Assembly (NCBI GenBank): GCA_035582835.1 | Contig: JAYKAV010002308.1 | Coordinates: forward strand, 354,071-418,070 | Origin: Phoebastria nigripes | Taxonomy: Eukaryota > Chordata > Aves > Procellariiformes > Diomedeidae | Length of the DNA: 64,000 nucleotides | Direction of reading: 5' to 3' | In this document: piece by piece, positions 51,499 through 64,000 of the stretch | Position numbering within the stretch: position 1 is the stretch's first letter | How the letters are laid out: every line of letters starts with the position of its first letter | Translations under genes and position numbers: made by a program | The notes under the pieces: generated by a model | What the model saw: the letters and a program-made list of their open reading frames with translations, nothing else | The model's database searches: none | What the model was told of the DNA's origin: nothing

Positions 51499-54400
51499 TA
51501 AAAACTTCATGAGGTTTCTGTAGGCCCATTCCTCCAGCCTGTCGAGGTCCCTCTGAACGGCAGCGCAACCCTTTGGAGTATTAACCACTCCAGTAGACGA
51601 TAGGTTGCTTTTGAACACTACACTAGTAATATGCTTTAGGCCTATGTCTAGTGTAGATTTCATGAACCTGGTGTCAGACAAATGAAGCCATAGTGTTTAA
51701 CATCATCTGAATCTGGTGTTGCAATTATTTACTTATCAACTGAGTTGGTAAGCCACATGAGTTACTTAACTCATCAGTTAGTAAGACTGGTGAGATGTTA
51801 AATACATGAATGGGTCCTACTTGTAGGTGAGTATGTGTACGGTCTATCTTGTGAACATTGTCTGAGTTAGTACGTGTGAAAGCTTTGCAAGTGAAAATTA
51901 AAGCTGAGTATTTTTGTATAGACTTCTTGTTAATAAAGGAAGATTTAAACATATTTCTTCGTACTTCGAAGTGGGAAAGGAGAGAGAAAGTTTGCTTGTC
52001 TGTTTGGATCAGTATAAAAAGACACCAAAGTTTATCTGGAATTTTCTTTTGCATTCACATATTTGCATATGGTTTTGGATAATGTGAATATGGGAGTGAG
52101 GCTGCAACTGTGATTTCCAGTTTGATAGAAACAGTTTCTGTTAATGATGATATTCACTGTTGTCTTGACAACTGTATAAGCTGGGGTTAGTAATAATCAA
52201 GCTTCTTTTAATATGGTCTAGACTCTCAGATGTATTTGACAAATAGTTTCTATGGCTGGGCAAAATCCAGGAAAATTGCACTGATTTCATAAGTGTTCAT
52301 TAGTTTGCAGAGTAAAAGTTAGTGATTTAAAAACATGTGAACAAAACAAGTTTGCAGCACAAACTATAAAATACCTAGTAACCAACTTGTTAGGGCTCTG
52401 GCCTGAGATGTAGCAAGTACAGGTTCATATTCTGGTTCTGAGTCAGGCAACTTGGTTTTCCCAGTTTAAAAAGCCACATCATGGAGCTGTAGAGTTAGAG
52501 AAATGCAGGCATGAAATATAAGGAAAATGAGAACAATGAAAAATGTCATGTTAAAAGTATGCCTGCTTTCCTGTATTCTCATATTTCCTATATGCCTGGT
52601 CCCTGGGACCAATCTCAGGTAAGTTGAAAGGGAAGGTGAATGAGGAGGAGTAAAGATAATCACTTCTGGGTTCCTGATCCAGGTCTCAAAGATCATCTAT
52701 GCAAGGAAATCCTTCATGTTCTGGGGAGGTGGAAGCCTTTGGAGTGAATTCCAGTGATCCAAAGTAGCTGCTAGCCTTGTGATTAGTGTGCTTATTTGGG
52801 ACTGAGGGAGTAAGTTCAAATTTCTCTTCCACTTTCTTCTATCTTTACATTTCTCTCCAGTGCAATTGTTTGAATGCTGCTTGGGGCATGTTTTTAGGGG
52901 AGAAACAAGTGATTGCTTCATATGTATTTAACAAAAATGTTGTGCTGCTTCCAAAGTGCAACAGCACTACACCTTCTTGGGTGACCAGCACATGTTCCTC
53001 TGATGTATCTCACCAACAGCAACCAAACCCTGCCCCCCCACCCCAGAAGACATACTAATTAAGTAAACCACTTTGATATATAGGCTTATTCATTTAGACC
53101 TTTATTTAGACTACATTTGGCTTAGAGATATTCCTTAAAAAAAAAAAAAATTAAATGCAGAGATGTTCTCAGACTGAAAACAAAACAACCCACAAATGTG
53201 GAATTTAGCGTATAGACCATTCTCCCCTTAGAATTTCTTTTCTAGATATGTATCTTGACAATTTTATAAATTTACCATATAGCATATGGAAATAAGCAGA
53301 TGCTGCAGAATGCTAGTGTTGCTGGTTACATTTGGTGTTGCATAGGAATACATGCAGAATATTAGAAGCACTTGAGAACTTTTAGTAGTACTTCCATAGT
53401 AAAGACCTATATGGCTAATAGAAATGAATTTAATTTTGGTTTGAGTGCCATTTTGAAATCAGAACTTCACTATGATCCTTAGTGTACATTACAGATCAAA
53501 CAGATTGTCAACATCACTTGCATTGGCCGAACATTGGCCATATATCTTCACAGTGCAAGACAGCCCTGTATAAGGATAGCTATGACTGAACAAGCTGCTT
53601 AGGTGCTAGAAGCTGTTTAGTGGCATTAACAAGGTTCTGTGTTCATGCAGTTTTAACTTGCTTTCTGTTGGCTAATTAACTCCTGAGTCACCCACTAGCC
53701 ACCCTCTGGGGTCCTAGCAGTGCCTGGGATGCATTGCTTAGATCTTGCCACAATGGAATAATTTCTGTCTACAGGCAGGCACTGTGCAGAGCTGTAACAC
53801 CAAGCATGTACAGGAACCTGTGACATTAATGTAATTATTTTTGTGATAGTTATTATAACTTGCATTGTCTTTCTGTATCATTTACGTGGAGAATTAAAGC
53901 ACTTCATATTTCATTTTGCAATTAAAAAAGAAGGTTCTGACAAGTCCGTTGTTTCAAGTCATAGGTATAACTCACACTGAAGATCTTGTGNAACCAGTGA
54001 TAATGTTTATTTTCTGCACTTTAGAATGTAATTTCATTGCTTTATATATTTTTAAAGTCTAAATCAAGAAAACTAAAAAGTGTCTTGTTTTGAGCTTGAT
54101 TGTGAGATGGGATGTTCTGTTGAATATCAACTTCATAATACCTTGACGAGAAATTTTGATACTGAATTACATTTCCAAGTTTATTTCAGCTGATTGTTGC
54201 ACNTGCATTGTTCAAAATATTGTATATAATTTCTCATTTTTAATTTATGAATTGTAATTTATTTTTGATCTAGTGACGTAGACAGAGGATAGGCTTGTTT
54301 CTTCAGATATTACAGGGGAGGGGATCAAGATAAATCAGATTGTTTTCCTTTGAATATTCCTTTAGTCACCTAGCTAGCATAAACTAACAAATGCAACTTT

Positions 54401-57235
54401 AACTGACCTAAAGTTGTGCATCAATAATGTTCATGACTGGCAAATGTAAAAGGATGTTGAATTTTTTTGTGATTCCGATTGGCAATGTAGGTTCGCAGTT
54501 ACTTTACACGAGAGGACTGAATTATGCCTTGCAATGTATATAAACAATACATGGATCTAGAACAAAAGCGTTGCTAGCAAAATAGCAAACAATACAGTAA
54601 AATAGCAAAATAACAAATAATATTAATGGCTTTGAAAACTGTATTACAATTACTACTTTTGTAATACTGTACTTTTGTATACTGAAGTATGCTTTAAGCA
54701 AGATCTTATGTGAACGTTTTTGGTAAAATCTTGCATGTTTTTCATACTCTTTCTTGTACATATTACAGCGGCTGAATGATGCTTCAGGTCTGTTCTGTGT
54801 ATGATAAACACATCGTTGCTGTATTCATGTGTGCCATTCCCAAAAAATATTTCAGAGGGGAGAGGAGAAAACAAAACTCACTCTTCTGTCACTTCAAGGG
54901 AGGGGAGCCTGTTTCTGCTTTTGAACCATTTAGTTTTATGATTTAAAGAGAAGAATTGGATAACAGTCAAAATTTTGCTTTTTAGCAAACTGCAGGAGAT
55001 GTTGTCTGATGTTGGTGGTGAAAGAGATTTTGAAAACCACTGTGGCAGATGGCTTACCACAAAGACTCCAAAGATGGCATGCAGTGGGTGCAGCGTCATA
55101 CCTTTCAGTGACTAATAGCTACTCGTCTGCAAACTGTTAGAGTAGAAAATTGCACTACAGAATCTTGAGTTCACTCTATGGGTTCCCCCTTTGTTACCTT
55201 TTAAAATGCAAGGTTTTTATTTCTGAAATTTGTTCTTTGCTACCATTAACAATCAAGAAAAAATGCTGTGGATTGCTAGCGATGATTTATACAATATGGA
55301 CTACCAGGCTTATGAATACCTTAGTTTTATCAGCCTATACACTTTGAAAAAGGTTTTGGTTTGTTAAATAAAAATTAAAAAAAAAAAAAAAAGTTCAGAG
55401 ATGAATGAAGGAAATTTGCTGGTGGTCTTGCCATGAGCCATGGCTTTCTCTAGATTATTGATAATTGATTTTATGTTCCAGGGCTTTGGATGGTTTAGTT
55501 AGGTGGCGGCTTATACCATTTCAGACCATAACAAAAGTCTGGGATGTACACAGAAGCTGGGTGTGTTACAGCTTTGGCAAAGATGTTTTAGTTCAAGCTG
55601 TCAAAGCTCATGCTGTTTTATTTGTAAGTCATGAATTTAATCTCTACTGTAGCCAGCCTATTGACAGTACCACATTCCACATGTATTCAAGAAACCCCAT
55701 TTCCTACAGTAACTTCTGTTTTGTGTACAGTCAGAAACCAGTGTGTCTTTGCAAATGCTATTTTAAATATATCTGCGCTTATTTCTTTTCAGACATTTGC
55801 TGCAGTTCTCAAAAGCCTCAAAAAGTGTAATCCTTTGTGGTGTCCTCTGAAGGGGGCTTTGTATTGCTATGGGCATCTCTGAGTACATTCTCCTTGGAGT
55901 TCAGGATACAAAGCAAAGCTAGAGGATTGAGGACAAAATATAGTCTTCATTCAAAACTGCTTTATTAGGTGTGTGTGTCTTTGCAATGTATGTTCATTGT
56001 GGCCAGGTCATCATTATCTTTTCTGATTATGGTGTGTTTAGAACCCTTTGGTTATAATGAATATTAGTAGCTATGCTTACTTTTTTTGCTCCTTCTCAAG
56101 AGTCCTAACTTTATATTATACTGGCTGTTGTGGTTCTGGACGTAAGAGCAAACATCCATTTTCCTAGAAATGTTTTGTATATTGGGGTGAGGGTGTTTCA
56201 GAGATTAAACTGTGGGTCCAACTGTGCCCCAAGATTAACTTCCATGAAAATTAATCTGCCCTTCCCCTGTAGACTTCTGAATTTAAATCCTGTTTATTTA
56301 CTTGAGGCTATTTGGGAGAGCAAGAAAAGATTATTTAAGTTTAATGTTCCAATGGAATCAACCTGTTTATTGAAAATAAGACTCTAATATGTATTGGATT
56401 TTTTCAATAAATTAGTTGTTAAGAAGATAAACTAGCATCAGTACCACACATTTAGCTATTTGGCTACAAAATTTTGCAGAAACGATTTTCCCTCCTCATT
56501 TCTAAGGAACACAGATACTTAACAGGAGAATCTCTTTTATTGGAGCTTTCTGTTGAAAAGTTGGTGGGCAGCCAGTTAAGCCCCAGACCACTTTAGGTCT
56601 TTCAGGATACCACCCAGAGACTTTCACTGCTAGCGCCTAAGGCAAGGCTACTAAATTTTGGCACCCCTAGGAGTGAGGAGTGTTAAGATTTCAGGCAAAA
56701 ATTTGTACAAAGGAAGCTACTTACAGACTGAGACAAACATAAGAGGTGTCATGGAGAATCAAGGAACAAACTAAATATTCTTAAGCAGCATCTCCTGCCT
56801 TCTTGAATGCCCGGTACTGCTTATCTATTACGTGCTTTGTAACGTGCAGAGAATATTGGCAGTGACAAGATTCTCTGTGGAGCAGGCGGTTGCAGTAAGT
56901 TTCAATTTGTATGTATTTAGCTTGTTCAACCAATCTGGAGCATTTAGTTCTGGCTTGGTCCAATACTGAACGTCAAGGTTTTTTTGCAGAAAGAAAAAAA
57001 AAAAAAGATGTTTTCTTCTGTAAAATAAACCCTGAACAGTTCTAAATTTCACCATAATATTTGGACCCATTCAAATGAGTTCTAATAATGGATCTGTGTG
57101 TGGAACAGAATTTAATGGAAAGAATGATAATGTGATTTCCATCAGAATACTTCAAAAGACATTGATTTACAATCTAACACCATTACAATAAAATAATCTT
57201 TTAAAACTGGTAAATTTTTGTAAAATATTTTTGAA

Positions 57236-57450
57236 TAGTACTACTACTTTTTTACTACTATTTATTAATAGTATTTAATATTTCTACTATTACTGTACTT
57301 TAAAAAATAGTGATACTATTACTATCTTTAATATTTTTATTTATTTAATAAAGTAATTACTATTACTTTCATTACTACTATTCAATATTAGTGTTTAATG
57401 GTACTGTTTAATACTACTAATACTTTTATTACTGCTATTTTACCTACTGA
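57236..57450. repeat. Degenerate ACT/ATT trinucleotide-rich tract
   Basis: About 215 bases consist largely of ACT, ATT and TAT words (TACTACTA, ACTATTACT, TTATTACTG) interspersed without a fixed period. It looks like a decayed trinucleotide microsatellite. Confidence 0.7.
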
Positions 57451-58360
57451 AAATTTTTCCACATTTGTCAGTATTAATTAGTATTAACCAAGCACTTGCT
57501 TTGTATTTTGTAATGTATAAAAAAAAAAAAGAAGAAATATGGTTTTGGTTGGTATCTGATAGTATTACCAAAAGGGCAAGAAAACACTTATACTTTGAGG
57601 AGTATTTTTATTATAGAAAAAGATATATTTATAAAATAATTTTCCGCATGTTTTCTTTTTTCTCCAACCTGGTATCTCTTCCTGTTTGAGCATATAGGGG
57701 CTTCCTGAGCAGTTCTTCCTGCTTATCTGTGTTTTTTTCTAGTGAACAGGAAATGCACTTGAGCACATGTAAAACAGTTGCAGTTCCCAGGGATGTACAG
57801 TGTCTTGCTTGGCTCATGGCTGGCTGTTAGATTTTGGGCTATGCCTCACAGTGTCCACACCTCAGTCTTCCCATTGCAAATTTACTTGCATGGCAACTGC
57901 TGGTGGTGTTAACCCTCTTCTGTCCTGAAGTGTATTCTTTTGTGATTTCTTCTCCGATAAAATAAATTGGGGTGGGAATTGTTCTCCCTGTGATTAAAGA
58001 ACTATTCAGGGATGTTCAAAAATACTTAAATAGGAATTGTTATATATTTAAGAGAGATTCTGGCTCCATTGAGTGTTTTCCACTAAAGAGAGCTGTGACT
58101 GCACGGCTAAGCCTGAGTACTGCTAGCTGCGTGGCTGCAGTAGCCAAAACAGAGCTGAGGGTCCCGTTTCTTGAATACATCTTTCAGCCTGCACTGAGAT
58201 GCAGCTGCACTGTTACCAGCATCTGGCATAACTTCTTTTTTTTGGGTAGATATAGACAAGCTTAAATGGCTCCTGGGCAGAGTCATATGTTTAGTCATGG
58301 CCTACCTGTAGGGTGCCTCTGTGTCATCCTCACTGACTCAGTCAACATTTGTGCAAAGCC

Positions 58361-58480
58361 AGCGGGGCGGCACGTGCCCAGGGAGGGGGATGCGCTGCTG
58401 CTGCTGCGAGTCCTGCTTGTGGCAGGTGAGCGCTTCTGTGCTGTCTCTAAGATAGCCAGCACAGGCAGCCGTGACGCGGA
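58361..58480. promoter_or_regulatory. CpG-dense GC-rich patch
   Basis: Nine CpG dinucleotides fall in about 120 bases, against an AT-rich, CpG-poor background. The patch contains a CACGTG E-box (58371-58376), a short CTG run and a canonical donor-like CAG/GTGAGC near 58423-58431. An open frame of 93 codons crosses it (58266-58547, +) but resembles nothing I know. It could be an enhancer, an alternative first exon, or a decayed GC-rich insertion. It is too short to meet usual CpG-island criteria. Confidence 0.35.
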
Positions 58481-61409
58481 AGCTGCAGGGACATGGATGT
58501 CCATGTTGGTTACTCAAGCCTACAGGACTAGGTTAGAACTAGGTTGAAATAAACACTACCTGCATTTCAGGAAGGGTTATGTTGGGTCTTAATGCCAACT
58601 GTTTTGCTGTAGAGACCCCCTACTGCTGGGCCACACTGCTTGTATAGTAACAGTCATTCTAGGGTATCTTCTGCTGTTAAGAGATGTAGCCATTCTAGGG
58701 ATAAATTCTTCTTCTGTGGCCAAAATCATGGGGAAAGGCTAGTTAATACCCCAGGAGAGGGGAGGGGACCACTGTTCACCCAGTTGCAGCTGAAATCCCT
58801 GATTTTCCTTTTCTAATACAGGAAGCCATTTAACCAGCAGGGACTATACAGCATAAATATTTTGCTCTCTTTCCTAGTTGAATTAGATGTATTTCAGTAA
58901 GTGTAAAACTGTGTCCCTGTACTCCCCACTTCTGTGATCAATTTTTATTCTTTTATTCTACTTGGGTACGCTGGGTGAGTGAAGACTTTACCCCTAAATT
59001 GGAAAGGCCTGAGTAATCTTTTGCTGTTGACATTGCTAAACATTCTTTCTCCTGCTAGTGTAACAATGTCATAACATATAAAATTTATTTTGTCTTAAAT
59101 CTATAACTGCAAACAGAGCTTTGAAATACAACTTCTCTTAATATTTTCTTTTCTATCATACTCATTTAATTCTTGATGTAAGACAAGAATTCATTGCTTT
59201 TGTGCTGAGAGTGCGAGGCCACAAGTTGATAATGGTAACTCAATGTTTGTAATATAAAGTGTTGTTCCTGTAGTGTAGTCCAATTACACAATAGTAAAGC
59301 AGGGATGTAACACAGCAATGCTGCTTTCCTATTTGTTTCAGTAAGTTTAGCACAGCGGGAAATGTGGCATTCTTCCAAGGTAATGTGTCAAGCTTACAGT
59401 TGGCTGGAAGTGCAATGGAAGTTATTCTAAGACTTCACGTGCTGGCTAATAAGTCTCGCTGGATGTATGCGACGATTGTCTTATGAAATGTATTTGATGT
59501 CATTTCATTGCAAAGATTTTCTATCTTAATTTTGAGACATTGTGGTATTCTAGAGATATTTGAACAAGCTTCTCTGTAGCTGCTATCTTTACAGCATTGT
59601 AGTTTTAGTAATCAAATATAATTTCCCTACGGTTAGAGATCATGTACACTCTTTTTCCAAGGCCCTGCTGAATCTTACGAAATCGGAAAGAACTACTCCA
59701 TTAATTTGGTCAAATGATGTAAATTTTTCCTCCAAAAAAGTCCTCTATTTTTTGAGGAAAAATATATCTAAGATAAGATCTAAAATAAAATTATATGTAT
59801 AATATCAACAGACTGTCTCATTTCTTTTTGAAGCCCAGAGAGCTAGTAACATATCAGCAATTTGGCAGCTGGGAGAAACCAGAGATGGCAAGGCATCTTT
59901 TTTGGTAGTGACTTTGCCGTTGAGACCTGGGGGGTTGGATAGGAATCGCTTAGAATTTTTGCAGTTGGTCTCATTTTTGACTAATTTTCACATTGCTTTA
60001 AAGCCATTCCCCAACTCAGTATGCATTAGCGTTGTACTGTGGCAGTCAACCCACCACAACTGTCTTAAAGATACATTAGTATTCTTTACAATTTTGAACA
60101 GTCCTCAGCAAAATATATACATTTAAAATAGCATGGGAATGGCTTTATAAACTGCTCCATGGTATATCTCAGCATGTTTCAAATGTGATGAGGAACAGCC
60201 ACCACTTATGGAGTATTAGCAAATAGTTCACAATTAAGGAGTTAATCTTCAGCCTCGTTAGCAGTCTCAGTACAGAGGTTACCAGCAAATGCTAAAAACG
60301 ATGTTGGGATTTCTTTTTGTGAACCACAGATAGCTCAGAGTACATCAGTTAGTTTCAAGCAGGTTATTGAATGCTGTCATAGGTAAAAATATCAGCTGTA
60401 CTGCACCTGGTTTGATTTAATGATTATAAAGGTAAAATTCCCCATCTCAGGCATTTTTTTTTATCCCCACTACTCATTTTTCAATCAGCCTTCTAAAAAG
60501 AGTATCTGACACCTCTTGGTCACAGACATTTTCTCTGTGGTGTTAAGTTTGGGCTTACAGTAAAACCAGTAATTGCTACTAGCGTCTAAATCTTTCCAAA
60601 GATCTTTAGTTATGTAAATACATACACCTTTCTTGAAGCATTTCTGAATGCCTTTGGCAGCATTGATCCAGCAAATGGAAGGTTGTTTGTCACTGGCAGC
60701 ATTTGTTGTTCCAGGAGGCGTGTTTGTTCTAACTGATTGGAGTTGTTTCAGCACTGACACCTGAAAAGTGTATAAAAGAAAATAAAGAACAGAAGAGATG
60801 CACAGGGGTTAAAAAGCCAGCCGTCAGGCTTGGCCCATGCACCTTCAGGCAGAAGTAGTGTCAGGTGTGTGGAAAAAAAATGACCACTGACTTAGCTGAG
60901 CATCAATGCTTTGCACTCGTCTAGCAAAGCAAAGATAACCCCAGACAGTTATTAATGGGACTGAAAAAGGGAATAAATCAGTACTGATATCCCTTAGTAA
61001 TTCCTACCAGCATCAAGAACACCAGCAAATTCTCCATGCAGTTAATATAGTGAGCTTGCTGACTGCAAATGTGTGTTGTGTATGTTGTCTGCATTTAAGG
61101 GTCCTTGTGCATCAGAATTGGCTCACACAGTGGGGAGCGAAAGAAGAGTGAGTGTTGAGTGGACGAGGGTATGTGCTGATTTGGCAAAGGATATGGGTTG
61201 AATTCCTGGGTCGATAGTGGCAATGATCGGAGTGCCTTTCTGAAGAATAATTGAGTATAGGGTGGTCAGAATTTTCCTCTCAGCAGCGACATAATTTGGC
61301 ATAGTATGGGTCAATATTTAATGAAGAATACACATTTGGGACTGTCCAAGCTGGCTTTAGGCTCCTACAGCTGCTTTCAGAGCTCTGAAAGCTCTATTTT
61401 GGATTGGAA

Positions 61410-61432
61410 CACCCCCCCCACACACACACACA
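61410..61432. repeat. C9 and CA dinucleotide repeat
   Basis: A C run is followed by about six CA units. It is a short microsatellite. Confidence 0.8.
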
Positions 61433-62415
61433 TTTGAACATCACCTGTCAGGGGTTTTGGGGACAGTATCTTGCGGTACTAATCACAAAAGGAGGATCAG
61501 TCAGAGATAAAGATCAAAACTGCAGAATGACAAAACATGCTTGTCCCTGGATATCCTGGATCAGAGTATCTGCTCAACACCTTGGTTTGCTTTGATGACT
61601 AGCGCTGACACTGAGATGCTGCTGCTTTTTCAGTAACAAAACTCCAGCTGAACCACTGAGTCTGTATATGTAACATGCTGTGATTTTTTTTCACCTGTTT
61701 CCTTACAGACAAACATACAGCAAGAGAACAAGGCATTGCAGTGTGTGTTTCTAATGCTATGTAAACAGGCCTGGATTAAAAGTGAAATAAATATCCAAAT
61801 TCTATAAAAATAAATAGCATCTTTCTTTAATCCAAAGCCTCATACCTACTGCTGTACCAAGCAGAATGACTGGAAAGTTTAAACTCAGTGTTTTGTTTAT
61901 TGTTACCAATCAGTAATAAGTTCCCCCCTTAAATTCCATGATTTAATGTTTTCCAGACCTTCAATTACTGTGGCACTGAATTTTCACCAGTAAATTTGTA
62001 AGCATTTCCATGCATTGTGTGGCAGAGTGTTGTCTTTTATATTTAGTGTGGAACTCCTTTTTGGCAGTAGTAGTATTGCAAAATAATGTTGAGTGTTCAG
62101 GAGGTGAAAGGACTGTGCCTCAGATGAAGTGAGATTTGTGAAAGCATAACCTACACTATTGTTGCCCTCCTAAATATGTCTTAGTGCTGTATATTTGCTT
62201 TTATATTTAAAATTGTCATTTAATGGTTAACGTGGGAAATGACTAGAAGAAGGAAAAAGAAATTTTCAGCGTTTTTATGCGGCATCTTGGCTGCAGTTAG
62301 AACAATGGGCCAGTGGCACTAAATATAATCTGGTAGTTTGCTCATTTTGTTTTACCTTTGCATTCTTCCAGTGTATGGATAATGGTCAGTTAATACCATT
62401 AACTCTAGTAATTTC

Positions 62416-62451
62416 TTTTTTTTTTTTTTTTAAAAAAAAANAAAAAAAAAA
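62416..62451. repeat. Poly-T/poly-A junction with N
   Basis: About sixteen T are followed directly by A9, an N (62441) and A9. The run is self-complementary and its length is probably mis-assembled. Confidence 0.75.
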
Positions 62452-64000
62452 GGCAGTGGGAAGGATTTTTTTTCTCATCATCTTCTCTGATTGCCAGGTT
62501 ATTTGTATGTAGAGAGAAGATTCTTTTTGTATAATCAATCTGCTGCTACCCATTTTACTGCCAAGCATTCCTTCTCTATGGTAGCGTAATGTTACCTAGG
62601 GAACAGCTTAAAGCTGACACATACAGTGGTGCCACAAATTAATTTCACAGTTATCAGGATATAGGGTGATAACAACAACATGAGCTACTGTGAAATTACC
62701 ATTGTTCCCATTGAGTTACAGTGTAATTATTACTTTTGTGGCAACTATGCAAATAACTCATGTCACCACTGTAGGATGGGATGTGCTTTCCTTTCTCTGA
62801 TTCAGTACTTTGTGTTTCAGAGACATCTTTATGTACTATAAACTAGAGCTGTGCTTTGAATTGAAATCTAAATATGGTTATATCTTCACAAAAAAAAAAA
62901 AAAAGGGAGAGAAAGAGAAAAGCAACACTTAAGAGACTAAAAACCAAAATCCCTTGCAGTCTGTCCATTATCACCTGGAATCGGATCTGCAAATGTGTGC
63001 CAATTTAACAAAAAAATAATCAAACTGTTATTTTTCCATTATTTCCAGCGTGAAAGTGGGAATCTTCCTTCAAAAAGGGAGCTTTGGGTTAGTTACTTTT
63101 ATTAAGGGACATTTTCATGTTTCTTTGCTGCCATTTTATGGGGGCTGTTTGGTGGAAGGGGCAAGTAAAGAGATGTTTGGTTATGTTATATATTCTTATA
63201 TTGATAGGTATGAAAAAACTTCTGGAGCAAGGTTAAGATACTGTTCCCAGTATGTAAGATGGAATGTATCTTTGACCCTGAAAAATGGACCCAGGTAAAA
63301 ACAAAGCGGCTGCTGAGGCTTAATGATGGCAGAAGGCAAGAAGGTCACATAATGTGGTGAAGNTGGCACAGGTGCTCCTTGTATCACTTTATTAGAACCA
63401 GAAATAAGTACCCTTTGGAGGCTGCAGGTTAGGTTACATATTTTCAGAAAGGTAAGCTCCATGGGTTTTTGGGGGTTTTTCTTCCATCCTTAGGCTGGGA
63501 TTTTCAGAAGTTCCTACAGAGAGCTTAGGTGTGCAACTTGCAGTTGTGTATGGATAGCTCACCTTAAGTTCCTTTTAAAATTCCCATTCTAGGTAAGTGG
63601 CTAATGATCAGATTTTCAAAATTGCTGAGAATTCAAGAGCTTTAAATGTTTAAATACTAAAGAAGACAGAAAACTATTGAGACATGCCTTTTAGAAGAAC
63701 ATCATAGCTACTATTGCATGAAAAGAATGAGCAAATGGAACTTGATTAAATAAGTCTGTAACCAAGTGAAAATCTGTATGCGTATGATAACTCACTATTA
63801 TCAAAATTGTGAGTTCAAGATAAATTTCCCTGAAGGACAAAATTCTGGTGATGGGAAAGTTTTCTTTCTATTTTAGAATTTAGTGAAAGTTCATTGAAAA
63901 ATAATCCTAATGGAATGATACCCTCTGATTTTTTTTTTTAAATTTAAATTCTTAATTTTTATTTTATAGTATATAAAAAAAATGAAATTCGAGAAAGCGT

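Larger units (their letters stand above)
50418..51610 (-). mobile_element. CR1 LINE, 5'-truncated, interrupted by a hAT element
   Basis: On the minus strand this matches the 3' end of avian CR1. It carries the C-terminal part of the reverse-transcriptase ORF, including peptide blocks VQQRATEVIKGLEHLS, EERLRELG, KYLMGG and HKLKH, followed by the 3' untranslated part ending near GTTGGAAGGGAC (complement side about 50440). The frame is broken several times, so it is a dead copy. The 5' end is lost at about 51600, as usual for CR1. Three later events are visible. A hAT element is inserted at 50470-50758. An A/C-rich stretch replaces normal CR1 sequence at about 50888-50936. A CTGT/CT microsatellite replaces it at about 51473-51498. 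Exact ends are uncertain by tens of bases. Confidence 0.9.

Noticed and set aside
50804..51523. 239-codon + strand open frame
   Set aside because: It lies antisense across the CR1 element. The meaningful frames are on the minus strand and are CR1 reverse-transcriptase remnants.
55367..55393. AATAAA followed by A17, like a processed transcript tail
   Set aside because: The signal is only four bases from the A run, too close for normal cleavage. No flanking duplication or gene-like sequence was found upstream.

Overview
This window is a stretch of bird nuclear chromosome lying inside one large gene, DPYD (dihydropyrimidine dehydrogenase), transcribed on the + strand. Two coding exons are present: exon 2 at 19370-19480 (111 bp) and exon 3 at 46164-46246 (83 bp). 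They encode consecutive residues 14-50 and 51-78 of the enzyme, and their lengths and phases match human DPYD as I recall it. Exon 1, with the start codon, lies upstream of the window. Exon 4, which carries the first iron-sulfur cysteines, lies downstream. Everything else is intron 1 (1-19369, 5' part missing), intron 2 (19481-46163, 26,683 bp, complete) and intron 3 (46247-64000, 3' part missing).

The bird assignment rests on the repeats. There is a 5'-truncated CR1 LINE (about 50418-51610, minus strand). There are also two solo LTRs of one endogenous retrovirus family (36760-37394 and 47222-47817, both minus strand), which I recognise as abundant in neoavian birds and which I do not associate with chicken. 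Each LTR has a perfect 5-bp target-site duplication. A 289-bp non-autonomous hAT DNA transposon (50470-50758) sits inside the CR1 with an 8-bp duplication. A much older CR1-like LINE remnant occupies about 29950-31260. The rest is AT-rich intron with homopolymer runs and low-complexity tracts.

Layout: 1-19369 is intron 1, mostly unique sequence, with A/C- and T-rich tracts near the left edge and a palindromic RFX-type X-box at 4436-4450. Exon 2 follows, with a TA-rich tract 500 bp downstream. Intron 2 holds a homeodomain/POU-motif cluster near 24.5 kb, a T-rich block with a 46-base poly-T at 29321-29366, the old LINE, a second X-box at 33156-33168, a purine-rich tract, a poly-T/ACAG pseudo-splice site at 35.3 kb and the first LTR. 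Exon 3 follows, with a third X-box starting 11 bases into intron 3. Intron 3 holds the second LTR, the CR1/hAT composite, a degenerate trinucleotide tract at 57.2 kb and a CpG-dense patch at 58.4 kb.

I found no sign of an undescribed gene system. No open reading frame outside the two exons and the transposon remnants resembles a protein I know. The most useful leads are the nested hAT insertion, the LTR pair, the 24.5 kb motif cluster, the CpG patch and the substitution at DPYD residue 29. Names of repeat families and comparisons with human DPYD come from memory and were not checked by alignment.
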